Source: Chalciporus piperatus
Lineage: Eukaryota; Basidiomycota; Agaricomycetes; Boletales; Boletaceae
DNA: 64,000 nucleotides
Direction of reading: 5' to 3'
NCBI GenBank assembly: GCA_038093975.1
Contig: JBBPTG010000011.1
Location: forward strand, 124,001 to 188,000
Part shown: positions 1-13,591 of the stretch, piece by piece
Position numbering within the stretch: position 1 is the stretch's first letter
How the letters are laid out: every line of letters starts with the position of its first letter
Notes under the pieces: generated by a model
The model's database searches: none
The model's input: only the letters and a program-made list of their open reading frames with translations
Told to the model about the DNA's origin: nothing
Position numbers and translations under genes: made by a program

Positions 1-1010
1 TCACCGATGTGATCACATTCTCGGCGTTTGCTTTGATATCGTCAAAGTTCAGGAAGGAGTTTAGACTTATTCGTTGCGAAGGGAAGCTAAGCACTGGTCA
101 GCAGTGCCGTACGCCGTACACTGGAATTCAACCTGATTCACATTTCATTTCCGTGTTCCCAGTCAGCTGTCTTCGCTGGCCTTGTTCTAGACATAGTCGA
201 TTGAAGGTTCGTTGGAAGCTCGTGCATACACCACAAGGGCAATCGTTCCCGTTCCCCACATGGAGTCCACCAAGCGACCCCAACTGGAGTATAGCTTTAT
301 TCCGATGGCACAGCAATAACCAGTGTCGAATCGTGTCGAACGATTCAACGAATGTGAAGACCACATGATACTAATCTGGACCTACTATCTCCCAGTTCCT
401 GTCGCTCCTCGTGTTTACTGATATTTCACGGTCGATCGATGGTCAGCGGGTACGTCCAGGGACCTAGAGGGACCATTTCTTGTCCTTGCATTTCAAACCA
501 CCGTCAATTTTGGCTTGCGTTACTGGCTGCTTTGCAGCAACCGAGATGAATAGTTACCTCGGCCTTTTTGGATACAAACTCAATTGGACCGAACCTCATG
601 CATGTTTCAAGTACTTTGAAATAGGCTTTTGTAAGTCAGTCACATGGACCTGGTTGACCCTTGATCCCTGTGTATTCGTTACTTGAGCTCAGTTCCAGTA
701 TAGACCTTGAAACATATAGGCTATCCTCGGATACTCCTCTTATACAGCTGGTCATGGGATAAACAGCTCTCTGACGCCTCCCACCGGCAACGGTTACATT
801 TGTTTGCCGACCTGAGGGGCTTTCTGTCCATGCTTCCTGGGCCAGTCTCACAAGCTGTCTGCTCCCGCCGCACAACTCGTTCGCCTGAGCTGAGCGCCTA
901 ACGCCTCACGTCGTCAAGTACGCATATCAACCCATCGGATTGTAACTGAAACCAGAATCTTGACGATACAACGGCAGCTCGAGCGGCCTGGGGTCGACTG
1001 GCGGACCGAA
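1..1010. other. No gene recognised at left edge
   Basis: Both strands hold only short open frames with no recognisable family, motif or splice pattern. The right end is probably the promoter and 5' leader of the gene starting at 1011. A terminal exon of a gene lying to the left cannot be excluded. Confidence 0.4.
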
Positions 1011-1905
1011 ATGCTCGCCCGCCTCTCGCGCCACAGCATACGATGGCTTGACCTGCGAGTAGAGCGTGCTGTTTCCAGCTGTGAAAGCGACGCTGCTTTC
1101 GTAAGTTTGTGTTCCCCCTATGAGTGACTCAGAGCTTGGGTCTTTCTCGACTGTAGCTAAATTTTCACTTTACAGTCAATGGATTTGACCCTGCCATCTT
1201 CGCTCCTAAGGCCCGAATTTTCATGGAGTCGGGTTAAAGCGCTGTGCGAAACGAGTGTGGTACCTGCGTACGAGAGCTTGAAGAGTGTGTGGGAGGAGGA
1301 TATCGAGCATGTGTCGAGGTTGCTTGCAGAGTTGGATCCATTACCGCAGGCGGAGACGGATTGTTCCTCGTCACCGGATGTTTCTTCTTGTTCGATCCCC
1401 GAGCCTGCGTTGACCTCCGGAACCTTTCATGCTTCGGATTCTATGAACCTGGAACTGCCAAAGCGAAAACGTCAGCGATCGTCTATACTGGTAAGTGGCT
1501 AACGGTATGTCACACTAAATTCATTGATCGCATCCGTTCGCTCAGCAAGAACCCTTTGTCTTTCTTCCCTCCGGTCCATCGACGCCGACCATCATAATTA
1601 CCCCCTGTCCATCACAGCCTCACGAGACTTCATGTTGGATACCGATCCAAGACGCAGCGTTCGGTTCGCGCCTTACCGTACCTACCCATGCTGTACTCAA
1701 CAGTGTACATCCTCCCATGGTCCTTCCGCAGACGTCTGTCAGGACGCGTATTGATAACTGGGAATATGCCAATGGTCATTGGACTGCGATCATCCCATCA
1801 CCTGATGAGCAGTGCAGGAGGCGGATGTTTTCGAGGCCGGCGATTCCCCGTCGAGGAACCCGTCGACTGGCACCTCGGACTCGGATAGATGATTCGTATC
1901 TATGA
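1011..1905 (+). CDS. Hypothetical protein, 254 aa, 3 exons
   Basis: Family not recognised. Exons 1011-1100, 1176-1490 and 1546-1905 join in phase 0 at both junctions. Both introns have GTAAGT donors and good AG acceptors, which is the main support for a real gene. The middle exon carries an acidic helical stretch (residues about 40-70) and a basic cluster near residue 128 (KRKRQR) that could be a nuclear localisation signal. The C-terminus is arginine-rich and ends in RIDDSYL. No membrane segment is visible. The start is the weakest point, because the ATG at 1179 inside exon 2 is an alternative giving 198 residues. The next gene on the same strand starts 390 bp downstream. Confidence 0.55.
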
Positions 1906-2295
1906 CTCCACGCTCCTTGCATTGTCTTGCCAGTCGCTTTTATCTTTTTGTGTATCTGCGCCGCATTTTTCGAATGCATGTCTCTCGTTACACCATTATC
2001 TAGTTGACACCTTGCTATGGAATCCTATATCTATGCCTAGTTGGCAATTGCTGTTAGTCGGCCTGTCTGGTGACGGAAATGAAGCCTTGAAGACTGACTT
2101 GACGACGGCATACATGTGTAAGGCGAATGTGGGAAAACGGAGTGTACATTGTGTAGCGAGTTGGCAGTGCTCATCACTGCGAACGTGTTCTGCTCGCCAC
2201 TGAACAGAAACCACCACTCCTTCACCCGGTGTGCATCTCTCACACACCCACACCGTCTCTCAGCATCTGCTAGACGAGTACCGCAACTTCTTTCC

Positions 2296-5200
2296 ATGTC
2301 TCTCAGGGCACTCTTCTACGCCTACGTGCTCGGTGGTATCACTTTCATCCCCTTGCTCATCTTTGCCTGCATTTGCATCACCATTTATACCTCTGTCCCT
2401 GTCTCAAACGACGACGCCACCAAGAATGCCAAGTCCAGTTCACTGCAATCCAACGAACACGATTGCCCCAAGGACCCCCTCGACACGACCACCGAGTCTC
2501 CCTCAGATGTAAACGACCTCCCTCGGACGCGCAAGGGTTGGCTCACCGTCCGCCGTACCTTTGAAGAGTCATCCTCCGACGGCTCGTACGTGACCTTTGT
2601 CAAATCGTACCTCGATGCCCGGTCCAAGGACCCAAAGCGGTCCCGACCAAAGGACATGTGGTACGTGGTACTCAAGGGGAAGGTGATGTATCTATACGAG
2701 GACGAGGGAATGACGGAATGTGAGGCGGCGATTGAGTTGGGACGGCATGATGTGGTTATTTTCCCAGAGGGATTGTTGGACGGGGAGTTGTTCGCGAGGA
2801 GGCATGCAATCTGCTTGAAGCCCCGGGCGAAAGAAGCGGGAAAGGGCATATCGGGGGACTCGAAGGACGGAGCGCAGGGTGATGGAGAGCATGGCGAGAA
2901 GGCGGAGGATGAACCTACGAAGAGGCGGTCGAGGGAACGTAACGGAGATGCTGGGCGAGAGGAGTCGTGGTTCGTATTCGTCCGGTCTTGCGTGGATATG
3001 GAGGATTGGTATTTGGCTCTGATTCACGCATCGGACCACGCATCAGGGACGCCGACGCTGAGCCCGCTCAGCCCCGTGTTTCTGCCTTCCGAGCTGAACC
3101 ACCTGGTCACGACGCTCGACGAGCAACCGGACGTCATTCCGATGCGATGGTTAAACGCGTTGTTGGGACGCGTCTTTTATAGTTTCTACAGGACCCAGGT
3201 GATCGAGTCGTACATCATCGGTCGGCTCATGAAGAAGTTGTCCAAGGTCAAGCGTCCCGCGTTCCTCACCGACATCACCATCACTCAGTTCTCGGTCGGA
3301 AACAAAGCGCCGACTTTCAGCAAACCGATGCTCAAAGAGCTCACCAAAGAGGGTGATGCCTCTCTCGAGGTTGGGCTTTCGTACAAAGGCGAGATTCGTG
3401 CCACGGTGGAGGCGACGGCGGTCATCAACCTTGGGGCGCGGTTCAAGTCGTATACTGTCAAACTCGTCTTGGCTGTGGTCGTGCGCGAGTTGGAGGGTAA
3501 CCTTCTTGTCAAGGTGAAACGGCCTCCTAGCAGTCGCATTTGGTACGCATTCACGAAGCCGCCGCGTATGGTCATCAATGTCGAGCCTATCGTGAGCGAC
3601 CGACAGATTACTTGGAGCATGATTCTCAATACTATCGAGTCCAAAATTGAGGAAACCGTGAGTGGAATTTATATGACGTACGTTGTACATATCTAACAAC
3701 TTTGGGACAGATCATTGACTCTGTCGTCATGCCCAACATGGACGACATTAGCTTCTTCGACAGTGTCGACTATGAGCACCGAGGTGGTATTTGGGCCGAT
3801 GCCGTGCGCTTGGAGAAACCCATGGTAGCTCCCATTTCCGAACAAGGCGTCAAGCCCACCGTCAACGATGTAGGAGCTCAATCATCGGACGAGGCAGGGC
3901 CCTCTACGCTCGCGCGTGCTCACCCCGAAGAGCAACTCGCGACCGAGACGCCATCAGTCCACACCATACCTATCATTCGCTCGGTGACCACGTCATCGGA
4001 TAGACCGTCGAAGACAGATAGGCGTCGTTCTTGGTTCTCCTCGGGCACAGAAGACGAGCTCCATGATGAACATGCGAGGGAAGGGGAGGAAGTGGAAGTC
4101 TCCCGTGGAAGGAGAGAGCGAAGGGCGACATCAGAAGGCAGTCGTCTGTCTCCTCTCCCTAATGCTGATACCCCCACTGTCCATGCTTCGGACATTTCGG
4201 ATCATGATTCCGACCCTCAGGGATACCTAACTCCACAATTCCCTCCGCGCTCATCATCTGCACACTCCTCACATTCACAACCGCGGTCGCGTGCCCACTC
4301 CATTTCGTCTTCAGTAGGTGGCGACGAATCCACCAACTACCTTTCCGACTCTAGTGCAGCCTCGAAGAATCATCACTCGCTCGGCACGTCCACGACTTCC
4401 TTCTTATCCACGCTGAAATCTAAAGCCGGCGACAAACAAGCGCTGAGCAATACGGCCAAAGAGGCCATGCGGAAATGGGGAGTTAATTGGGGATTGAAGA
4501 AAGACAATGGTGGGAACACGACGATGGATGATCTTCCTGATGTAGGAGCTCCCGATCATCGATCTCGGACCGAGGGCACACATGGTCGGCAAAGTTATGC
4601 GGACGTGCGTGCAGCGGTAGCCGAGCGAAGAGAGCGCGAGCAGCTTGACAAGGTTCTTGAAACCTCAACATCTCCTATCCCTATTCCTTCAGCAAATGGC
4701 GGGACGAAGGGGAGATCTCCGAGTATGTCAGGTATCCGCGTGCCCTCGTATTCTGGCGGTTTTCCAACTTCTCCGGGCCAAGAAGGTGCATCCAACCCGT
4801 CTAAATCCGCTGGCACATCCTTGTCCCGTTCGTTGGGCGACACTTCCAATGATCCCTTCAAGGACCGCGATCTCACAGATGTCACGGAAGAGCATCCTGC
4901 ACCATCATTGATTCACACTCAACCCTCTCAAGCCCGCATGATGACAATTCCTGGAATCCATGCGAGTCATCGAGGAGAAGTGATGTCCATGGGAAACGTT
5001 GCGCCAGTCTCCCCCGCTTCCGAGAGCAAGCCGAAGGGGCCAACCATTCAGAGCGTATACCGTTTGTGGAAAAGCCCTTTATTGACAGGACAACCGCAAC
5101 CAGAACCGTCACTGTCGTCATCGACTTCGGGGCCCGGTTCCGTGAATGATCGGAATCAGGATGTTGCTCCTCTATCTCTCACGCAAGAAGCAATACTTCC

Positions 5201-5519
5201 CCCAGCTCGCGCTGTTCCTCCCCCCCTTCCCCCGCGAACGATCTCAACTGTCGCAATGAGACATACGACTGAGGAAGACTCCACGGTTGTGTCGACCCTC
5301 TCTCCCGCGTCAGAGGTTCTCAAGTCGGTCGTATCGCGAGATGAGACGAAACGGCCACCGGTCGATCTAAGTGTCACAGCTGCCGTGGGGGGTGAAATTA
5401 CTCTGCCGGTTGAGGCAACGCTTCGTGCCTTGGAAGGGACTCCAAGTGTCAACCCGGCTGCGAGCTCAAATAACAAGCCACCGTTGCCACCACGGAGGCT
5501 CCAGGTTCCGGCGTCCTGA
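2296..5519 (+). CDS. NVJ2: NVJ2/TEX2-like SMP-domain lipid-transfer protein
   Basis: Two exons, 2296-3657 and 3711-5519, give 1056 residues. A hydrophobic segment at about residues 4-31 would anchor the protein in the ER membrane. A PH-like domain follows at about 75-255 (starts RKGWLTV, ends [10 protein letters not shown]), interrupted by a charged insert. An SMP domain lies at about 275-475; SMP domains form a lipid-binding groove at membrane contact sites. This TM-PH-SMP order is that of yeast Nvj2 and animal TEX2, which act at nucleus-vacuole and ER-Golgi contacts. The remaining 580 residues look disordered, rich in Ser and Pro, with APPPLPPR- and PPLPPRR-type sites resembling SH3 ligands. 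The chosen ATG directly precedes the membrane segment; an upstream in-frame extension has no ATG context or conserved look. Confidence 0.85.
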
Positions 5520-6125
5520 CCGCCAGGGCGTATTGTTTTTCTTCTTTTCTTTTCTTGATGTGTAGTACTATATGGCTGATGATGATGATCTCGCAATTGT
5601 CTTCATTTTTTATTGCATGTGACATTCTAATTATCACGAATATCAACACGGGTCAGCCTTGACTCTGATATTGAGTTGTTCGGAGGCTTGTTCGGTCCTT
5701 CTACCCGACGACTAGGTGTTTAGAATCTTTAGATCGCCAGGGCCGTCAGGGCACAATCATAAAGTGGTTACCGAGTTGTCGCGAAAAGTGGGTCGTGTTC
5801 GACCTGACAAGGGTCTTGTGCGACTTGTTGTGAAGGTATTCAGTGTATAATACCTGTTGCCTGTTGCCCTCTGAATCGGGAGTCGATGTGGGGTACATAC
5901 AGTTGATAGGTGACAGAAAAAATCAAGAGGTCGGCTGACGTCCTCGTTGGCAAGCGCCAAGTAGTGATAGAATATTACGAGCGGTTGCATATGTATTCAA
6001 ATTACGCGACGACGACTCGACTGCCGACTTTTTTCTGAAGATTCCCCGACCTCTACTTGCCTTTCCTTCCAACTCCTTGGACGTTGACCACGACTGCACC
6101 AACCCACCCGTCTCAGTGACTTGGG
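5520..6125. other. Intergenic, no gene seen
   Basis: Lies between two genes on the plus strand. It should contain the 3' end of the NVJ2-like gene and the promoter of the gene at 6126. A short GAT-type microsatellite lies near 5576-5590. No other structure was recognised. Confidence 0.5.
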
Positions 6126-9100
6126 ATGGCTGCCACACCTCCACGTCCTTCTTCCCCAGTAACAAGTTTTCGCCACGTGGTACTCCCGAAACCCGGACAC
6201 AACTTGCAGATATCCCCCAACCTCGAGGCTTTACTCGAGCACGACGAGCTGACACGTCGCAATAGCGGTTCGCCGACGAGCTTGTATCACACAACGTCTC
6301 AGGTATCCCCATTAGGATTTACAATCAGCCTACCTCCGCCGCCGCCGAGGAGTAGCAGGAAGACGCCTCAACGCGACCAAGACGGTGCCTCCATTACGCG
6401 TATTAGAGAGGTACAGAAGAAGAAGAGTGCAAACGTCCGCTCTGACTTCTGGTCCGACACGCTTTCTGTGCCCGTAACGGACGGATACTCCAACTCGACT
6501 GCTTCTTCAAGATCTGTCACGCCTAACCCGTTCATCAATCCCACCCCAGTTCTGCCGCCTATTAACACGCCAGCAGCGATAGACATCGGTGAGGATAGCT
6601 CGACTTCGCAGACCGCGATGTTGCCTTCGTGTTGACGTTCTCTCACACGACCTCCACAGACCAACTTCTTTTGACACCCAAAGCAGATGAGAAGTCATTT
6701 CCAAATGAGTCTAAACCACGCACTTTGCGATCTGCAAGTTCAACCCGCCCTCGCTCGATTGCGTCGGAAGCATCGAATCGTTCTTCAGCTGCGTTCCATA
6801 AGGTGGAGAAAATACTTGGTATAAGCAGAGATTCACTTCATTTGTTTGCGAGCGCCACGGGCGGTCTCAAACGTCATGATTCCGATCGTCGGAATGCCCG
6901 ATCCGAGCATGTGGACCCACTGGCTGATCAAATGGCAGTTCAAGGTAAGCCGATTGTCATTACGGGGAGTAGGTTGGCTTAACGTCTCCGCCCTTGCGCA
7001 AACGTAGATAAACATTTACGGCAGCTGCCTGTCGCTCCAGACCAAAACGTCCCTAAGCATGTATCCAGTTTTGGTGAGGTTGATACAGCCACCGTGGTGC
7101 GTGCTTCTCTCTGTGATGGCTGGATGTCACCTCACCCCATCGCAACAGTTGTCATCGAGGTCCGGTTCGTTCCAGCAAGGATCGTACTTCGAATCCCCAA
7201 AAACCTCCCCGACCCGCTCCTCCATCTGCTACGAGCCTAGGCATCCATCTAACGACCAAAGTTCTATTTCTGCATACGCTGCAACATCTCTACCTCGCCT
7301 ATCTCTCCCTTCTATTTCAATGTCTTATAATCCGCCGCCACGACTTCAGCATGTTGACAACAATGCAGGTCACGACTATCTATCTTTCATTGATTTCCTA
7401 TCCCCATCTCTCCCGAATGACCCGAATCCCCCCAGTCTTCAGGGTAACTCGAACGTCACGTCCTCATCTCGCAGGCAACTGCAAAGATTAACAGTTACTT
7501 CTTCTGATTCCTACACTACATCACACCATAATCTTTCATCGGCCTCTCTTGCAAGTATGAAGTTCGCTCCTCCCAGTCCTACTTCAGCTGCTGTGGATCT
7601 TCCATCTCCCATATATCCTCACTCAGAGGCCTCCTCGTCTTTGGCCGCGCTCTCTACCATGAGATTCGCCCCTCCCAGTCCTTCTGCTAGCCATTTAACT
7701 CTCATACCCGTGTCACCTTCTTCGCCACATTTGCCACTCGCACCACCGCCTCGTTCCCGGCCAGAGTCATTTGGAAAACTCACTCCTCCCGCATTTCCCG
7801 AGATATCTGAGCGTGGCCGGAAACATAAGTCAGAAAAGCGTTCCGTGTCTGCGTCCCCGCATCCGTTTCATCAGGCGCAATCACTATTACCTCCTACGAC
7901 CAATCTACTTGATGCAAATGAGCGAGCAGATCGCATTCGACGCAACCGCAAGCTTGCTCGCGTTTTTGGCAGGAACCCAGGCACAGAGGAATACCCTGAC
8001 GTAGATGAACCGCGTGGACTCAAGAAGTTACCTCCCACTTCTTTGGCTGCCTTGCTCGGTTCCGGGAAACCGAAGAACCATCGTCATGCGATGTCTGTCT
8101 CCCTATCCGTCAAAGCTTCTGATATGAAGACAGATCCTGTGGCTCCTTGGCAGATGGACGGCCACTGGTCCCCAGGGGGTCGCAGATATTCCACTCCTTT
8201 GACGCCAAGTTCCTTCACGTTTTTCGTTGACGGCGACGAAGATCATCCATCAAAGGATGATCCTCAGGGTCCCCAAGACCGCAAGGATTCACGACATAAA
8301 GAAGTCACATCCCCGACATCCTTCATTGATCTATCAGATGAAGAAGCTCACGATGATGATGTGCCTGGCATCACCTTTTTGGACGCCCCGCATCAACGTG
8401 GACCTCTACGCTTGCACCAGAGTTGCTCTACGCCTTCCCTCGTCGAGTCGCTTGATCCCGATGCACAAGCGGAGCTGGATCGCCGACGAAAGCGGGAGCA
8501 ATTGGCCAAGCTTCATCGTTTCCTCGGGTCGTCTGTTCCTATGGAGGCTGTCACTGGTGGTTTAGTTGGTCCTCCTCTACCCCCCGCTGCACCACCTCCT
8601 CTACCCGAAGAACACACTCGCGAGAATCGGCTTCGTCGCTACAAGAGCAGTGTGGATACGTCACAGCCAGAATTCGACCGTGGAAAAGAGGAGCTGGACG
8701 ACAAGGAAAAGGCTCTCAATGTTCGTCGCGCCCAGAAAATGGAGAAGGTTCACGACATGTATACTCGTGCATTTTACGGTGCTGACTTCATACATACACA
8801 GGTCTTCGGTACACTCCCTCCGCAAATGTTGTACCACACTCGCACACCCCGCCCTTCATTACCACAGTCTCAGCCAACTTCACCTATAAGACACAATCCT
8901 TACGTTTTATCCCTCGATTTACCATCTGCTTCGCGTAACCTGGACCAACCTGTGTACAAAGGCAAGAAGACTCATCGTCCAGGACCCTTTGATTCTTCGA
9001 TGAACTTACTCCCGTGGAAAGACGGCAACACTCCCGACACCCCCACCTCGTTCGCCGAGACATTTACTAACTCATTCGCCGACTCGGTTTCTGGTTACCA

Positions 9101-9690
9101 AGATGCTCTCCAGCAGTCCCCTGTTTATCTGAATTACCAACACTCTCTAAATTCCTTGGTTGATATCATCGACAGAGTACGCCTTTTTCCCTTCACGATG
9201 TTCAATCACTCACTCACTCACGTTCTCCCCAGGACGACCGCCAGTCTCTCGTCGAACTGCATCGTTTCCTTCACGGAGATGTGGACGAACCCGCTTCAGA
9301 GGAAGAGATAACGGTGATCCCTCGCCGCCTTTCAAACGGGTCTTCCCTCAAGTCAGAACGCCGACGCTCGCTTCCCTCTCGAGCATCTATGACGTCGCTG
9401 TCATCTGAGGTCATCACAACTCCCGACGCGTCTCAATTCCAACTTCGTCGACGAAGAGCTGCTAAACTGACCAACTTCTTTGGAGTTGACTATCGAGAGC
9501 TCATCCACGACGTCTTGGAGAGTATCGAGAAGGGTGTCGAGGAAGACCGCAAGTGGGGTTCCCTCCAGCCTCAAGAAGTTGAAGTAAGCATCTCTGAATT
9601 GTGCATCCCACACAAGACTTACGTGGAATTCTACAGGTGTTGATGCACAGAGTTCGCAGCCTCCGGACGCTGGAGAACCAGTTCTCTTGA
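6126..9690 (+). CDS. Large disordered protein with repeated K-L-x-x-F-[FL]-G motif
   Basis: Function not recognised. The model has exons 6126-6588, 6660-6944, 7008-7073, 7180-9176, 9233-9583 and 9637-9690, giving 1071 residues. Most is Ser/Pro-rich and low in complexity. Four short basic motifs stand out: KLARVFGRNP near 7951, AKLHRFLGSSVP near 8503, ELHRFLHGDVDE near 9251 and AKLTNFFGVDYREL near 9463. The last leads into a helical C-terminal segment (LESIEKGVEEDRKWG, then VRSLRTL) that looks like the conserved part of the protein. The 7074-7179 intron is the least certain junction: the nearer acceptor at 7148 breaks the frame, so a 106-nt intron ending at 7179 was chosen. Polarity or cytoskeletal scaffold proteins have this general look, but nothing here proves that role. 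Confidence 0.6.
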
Positions 9691-9832
9691 TTATTACTTG
9701 TTTGTTTTGGTTATTCATGTCGCATAAATCATTACACTTAATCAGTCACTTGTCGCATCGACCACGTGTATATCCCTATTATCCATATATCCATCCATAT
9801 CATGATTATTCAATGTGATGTCAACTATGGTA

Positions 9833-12800
9833 TCAAAGAATAACTAACTCTCCACGACATGAGTGACACCAGAAGATATGCGATTCGTCCATGAATTGGG
9901 GTCGCCGAGAGTGAATATCCGAGTCGGGAACATCTGGGACAGGAGAAAGGCCCCTCGGTGGTGGGCTTTGAGTACATGCGGCGCTTTCGCTGTCAATCCT
10001 GGCTTTTAGCATGCTCAGGCTGACTTGACGCTTGTGCCGCGTCTCCAGTGAAAGTCCCACGTCGAAGACAGATCGGGTGGGTGGAACCAGGGTGCCAGAC
10101 TTGGATGTCAGCGATCCACGCCGTAAGTCACCGCTCGTTCGACTTGAAGGACGTGCGCCTGCAGGCGAGAACGGTCTTTGTGTCGCCCTCGAAACGGAAC
10201 GCGACGCAAGTTGATCCTCCAGGACATGAATTTGGCGCTGGTGACGATGCGCCTTGTCCTGCGCTTCAAAGATGGCACTCTGCAGGGCACGAATCTGCGA
10301 TTGAGCAGACGAAAGCTCTAGAGCGTGTTGTTGCTTCGCGGAGCTCAGCATTTCGTCGCCCAGTGACCCAAGACCATCGTCGGGGACGGGAGTCTTCTGC
10401 GCATTCTCCAGCTCTTCCTCCTTGGCTACCAGCTCGTTCTGCAAACCCTCGATCTCGGACCGATAGTGAGTGATGAGCTGGCTCTGTTCGGCTTCGTTCC
10501 TACGAGAAGCAGTCAAGGCGGAGTCAAGTTGAGAGATTTCTTCATCCCGACGCCGTGCTTCTGCATTCATGCGATTGCTGAGATCTGCCTGTCGCATCTC
10601 AGCTTGCCGCGTTCGTGCGCGTTCAGTTTCCAACGACTTGATGGTTGTCTGTGCTGTCTGGAGTTCGGCTTCGAGCAAGGAATAACCTCGCTGCAGGTCA
10701 GCAACGCTGTGCTGCGTTGATTGGTTGTCTCTCTCCCGGAGCGCATCTGACTCCCTCCGCAACTTTGCAGCCTCCGCCTCTCGCTCCATCCCTTCGTTGA
10801 GAGCCATCTCGAGCTTGGAGATGAGCGTGTCGCGAGACCTCTTCTCCTGCTCTAGCCTCTCTATCTGCTCCATCAACTCCAGTTTGACGGAAGTCAAGTC
10901 CACGATCTTGGGTTTCATTTCTTCCAGAGACTGCATTAGTCGCGTGCCTTCGGCCTGTAGGTCCTTCTGCGTCCTCTCTGACTCCTCAGCGCGACGAAGG
11001 GCAGCGCGTAGCTCTCCTTGAACATTCTGGAGAGCTCGGTCGCTCGACGTTACTTCAGACGCTAGTTCTCCGAGTTTTTGCTGAAGTTGTTTGATGGCGC
11101 TTTGGTTGAAGTCTACCTGAGATTGCAAGGAAGCGCGTTCTTCCAGCAGTTCGTCACGACCGGTGTTGGCGGACTGCAGATGATCCTGGAGTGCACCATG
11201 TTCGGCTTCGAGACTAGAATGCTTGGCTTTCCATTCTGCTTCGCTCTCCGTCTTCTGGCGCAGCTGAGATTCCAGACTTTCTTTCCCGCCCTTGAGCGCC
11301 GCGTGCGCCTTAGAAAACAACTTTAGTGACGCATACAAACACAATTCTCGTGGGGACCTACTTGTTGCACTTTGTTGAGCTGGAACTCGAGTTCGTCTGC
11401 ACGATCTTGAGTGTTCTTGAGAGACACCTCCAGCCTATCTGCTCGGTCGTCGCTCTCAATCTGTTCCTCGAGTTCGCGTACCCGTTGCTGATGTTGATTG
11501 GATGTCGCTTGTACCTCTTCAAGCTCAGCTTTCCTGAGCTGTATTTCGCGCTCCTGGACGCATATATTCAGCTTTGTTAATGCCCGGAAAGCGACTGAAT
11601 ACTCACCTGATCTCTACATCTCTCCGACAAGTCTTTCTCGCGAGAATGCGACCCCTCAAGCTCGTTCCTTTGCTTCGCAGCAGTGGCCTCGAGTTCCTGG
11701 ACACGTTTGCTCAAGCTGACGGCCTTCCCCTGTTCAGCGACGAGCAGACTTTCCTTCTCTTGAAGCTCTGGAAACGACAGTTTAAGCGAGGTTCATGGCT
11801 TATCGAAAGAAAACTATACATACCTATCTCAACCTCCTCTAACCGTTGCAACGATGCTGTCAGGGAAGCTTTCTCAGAGACAAGGAGGGATATCGTCTGT
11901 TGTCGACTCTGATCCTGCTCGTGCCATCGTTGAGATTCCTGGGCAGCATTCGCCCTCAGTTCCTCAATCTGACCACGAGCTGCAGAGAGTTCCTGGTCGA
12001 CCTTTGTCGAGTAAGCGCGGACGCGGTCAGCCTCTTGTCGTGCGGTTTGCAGGTCCGAGGTCAAACGTTGCACATCTAACGCTGCGTCACGATAACATCC
12101 CACTTCAATTAGAGGCGGACGTACCGGACTGCAATGAATCTGCCTTCCTGCTTGCTTCGCTCAACTTTTGATCCAGCTCACGGCGACCGCTTGCGAGTTG
12201 GCTAATCTCAGTCTTAGCACTGTCATGGAGGCCCCGGAGTCGCGACGTTTCTTGAGAGAGCTCCTCACTATGACGTGTCACAGAGGCATGAGAATCTCTT
12301 GCTTGTGCGAGCTCATTCTCGAGGGATTTGCAACGGTCACGCTCTTCCTGGAGCGCTCTCTCCCTGCCTTCGGCGTCTGTGCTCACAATGCATGAGCGAT
12401 GGGAATAGACACGAAACCCACACCCTGACGACTCACCGGCTTGAATTTCATCGAGGCGGGTCAGAGAAGCTTGAAGCGCAGCTTTCTCGCTGTGGAGGGA
12501 AACTATAACCTTCTGCTGCTCTGCCAGTTGACTGTGAAGGTCATCGACGTTGTGGTAATTGACGAGCGTAGACGTCGTAGATGGCGCAATAGAAGCAGGT
12601 GTGCCCACACGCGGGGGAGGGGATCTCGGCAAAGGTGAAACGATACTACTCTGTGGGACCTCAGCCTTGGGTAAGGACTCGATCCAATTCGTGTCTGTAT
12701 CATTCGGGCTAAACCTGTTTGGAAAACCCAAGCACTCGTCAGAGACTTTAGAACGTCGGACAGGAAATGTTTACGACGTACAGGTCATTGATGTCCCGTT

Positions 12801-13053
12801 CGGGTTTCCCATCCTCGGAGGGTGCTACTTGCTCTGCAGGAGCGGGAGTATAAGACCGAGATGGCGGCGGACTAGATAGTGAGGCACTGCGAGTACCTGC
12901 GCTACCAGTGGTAGCGGTCTTCTGTTGCTGCCGTCGTTTGAGCTGTTACGAGTTGAACATGTGTGTATAAGGATAGCTTGAACAAGGGTGAGCGCGTACC
13001 ATTGCCTTTGCTCTCGCAGCCTTGACCGCGCGATCATCCTCAGCCTGAGACAT
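9833..13053 (-). CDS. Golgin-like coiled-coil protein
   Basis: Eight exons read leftward: 13053-13000, 12942-12782, 12714-12437, 12376-12125, 12081-11824, 11767-11607, 11553-11362 and 11308-9833. All phases agree and give 943 residues. The N-terminus (MSQAEDDRAVKAARAKAM then LKRRQQQK) looks like a basic amphipathic helix. A Ser/Pro linker follows, then about 600 residues of heptad-rich coiled coil full of Glu, Gln, Leu and Arg. The C-terminal 130 residues are not coiled; they contain RHKRQVSLSMLKARIDSE and end in WCHSCRGELVIL. Fungal golgins of the GM130/Bug1 type combine such a basic N-terminal helix with long coiled coils, so a Golgi tether is the best guess. No GRIP domain is visible. The 3' end meets the plus-strand gene ending at 9690, 142 bp away. 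Confidence 0.6.
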
Positions 13054-13591
13054 GGATAAGATTCGCTGTTAAGCTGGTTACTTGGAGGTCAGAGAAGACC
13101 TTGGTAAAGTTGAGCAATGTATATGAATAGCCGGCGAGCGGACACTTTACTGGGACGCGAATCGGAGCGCGACGTGGCGAATTGGTTACACATGGCCCGT
13201 AGTACTTCTAATCTAATCCAACTAAACATCCAACACTGCGATCCTCTAAGCTGCAATACATTTCGTTGAGCTTCGAAAGCCAATAAAATGAATTGAATCA
13301 TTGAATATGCACAGTGATGGTAGCAAGTGACACATCGAACGTATAAAATTGGGCAGCAAAGATGACTGATGGCGAAGCAGTATGTGTATACCGGGGGGAC
13401 GAAAGGGTGCATGCCTATAGGAGACCTGCAACTGGCGTGTATAAGGATCGACTCGAAGGCATGCGCCGAAGCAGCGCAGGCGGGTGAGAATAGGGTAACC
13501 ATCAATGAACAGATAGCTGAGAGTCAGAACTGAGAGACTGAATAGAAACGGAGAAGGAGCGTCGTTGGAACAAGAATTGCCACAGCTTTCA
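13054..13591. other. Intergenic between two minus-strand genes
   Basis: Holds the 3' untranslated part of the G-beta gene and the promoter of the golgin-like gene. No coding exon was supported on either strand. Confidence 0.5.

Noticed and set aside
9..368. Open frame of 119 codons on the plus strand at the left edge
   Set aside because: Overlapped by a frame of similar length on the other strand; no domain, no splice support, composition like random sequence.
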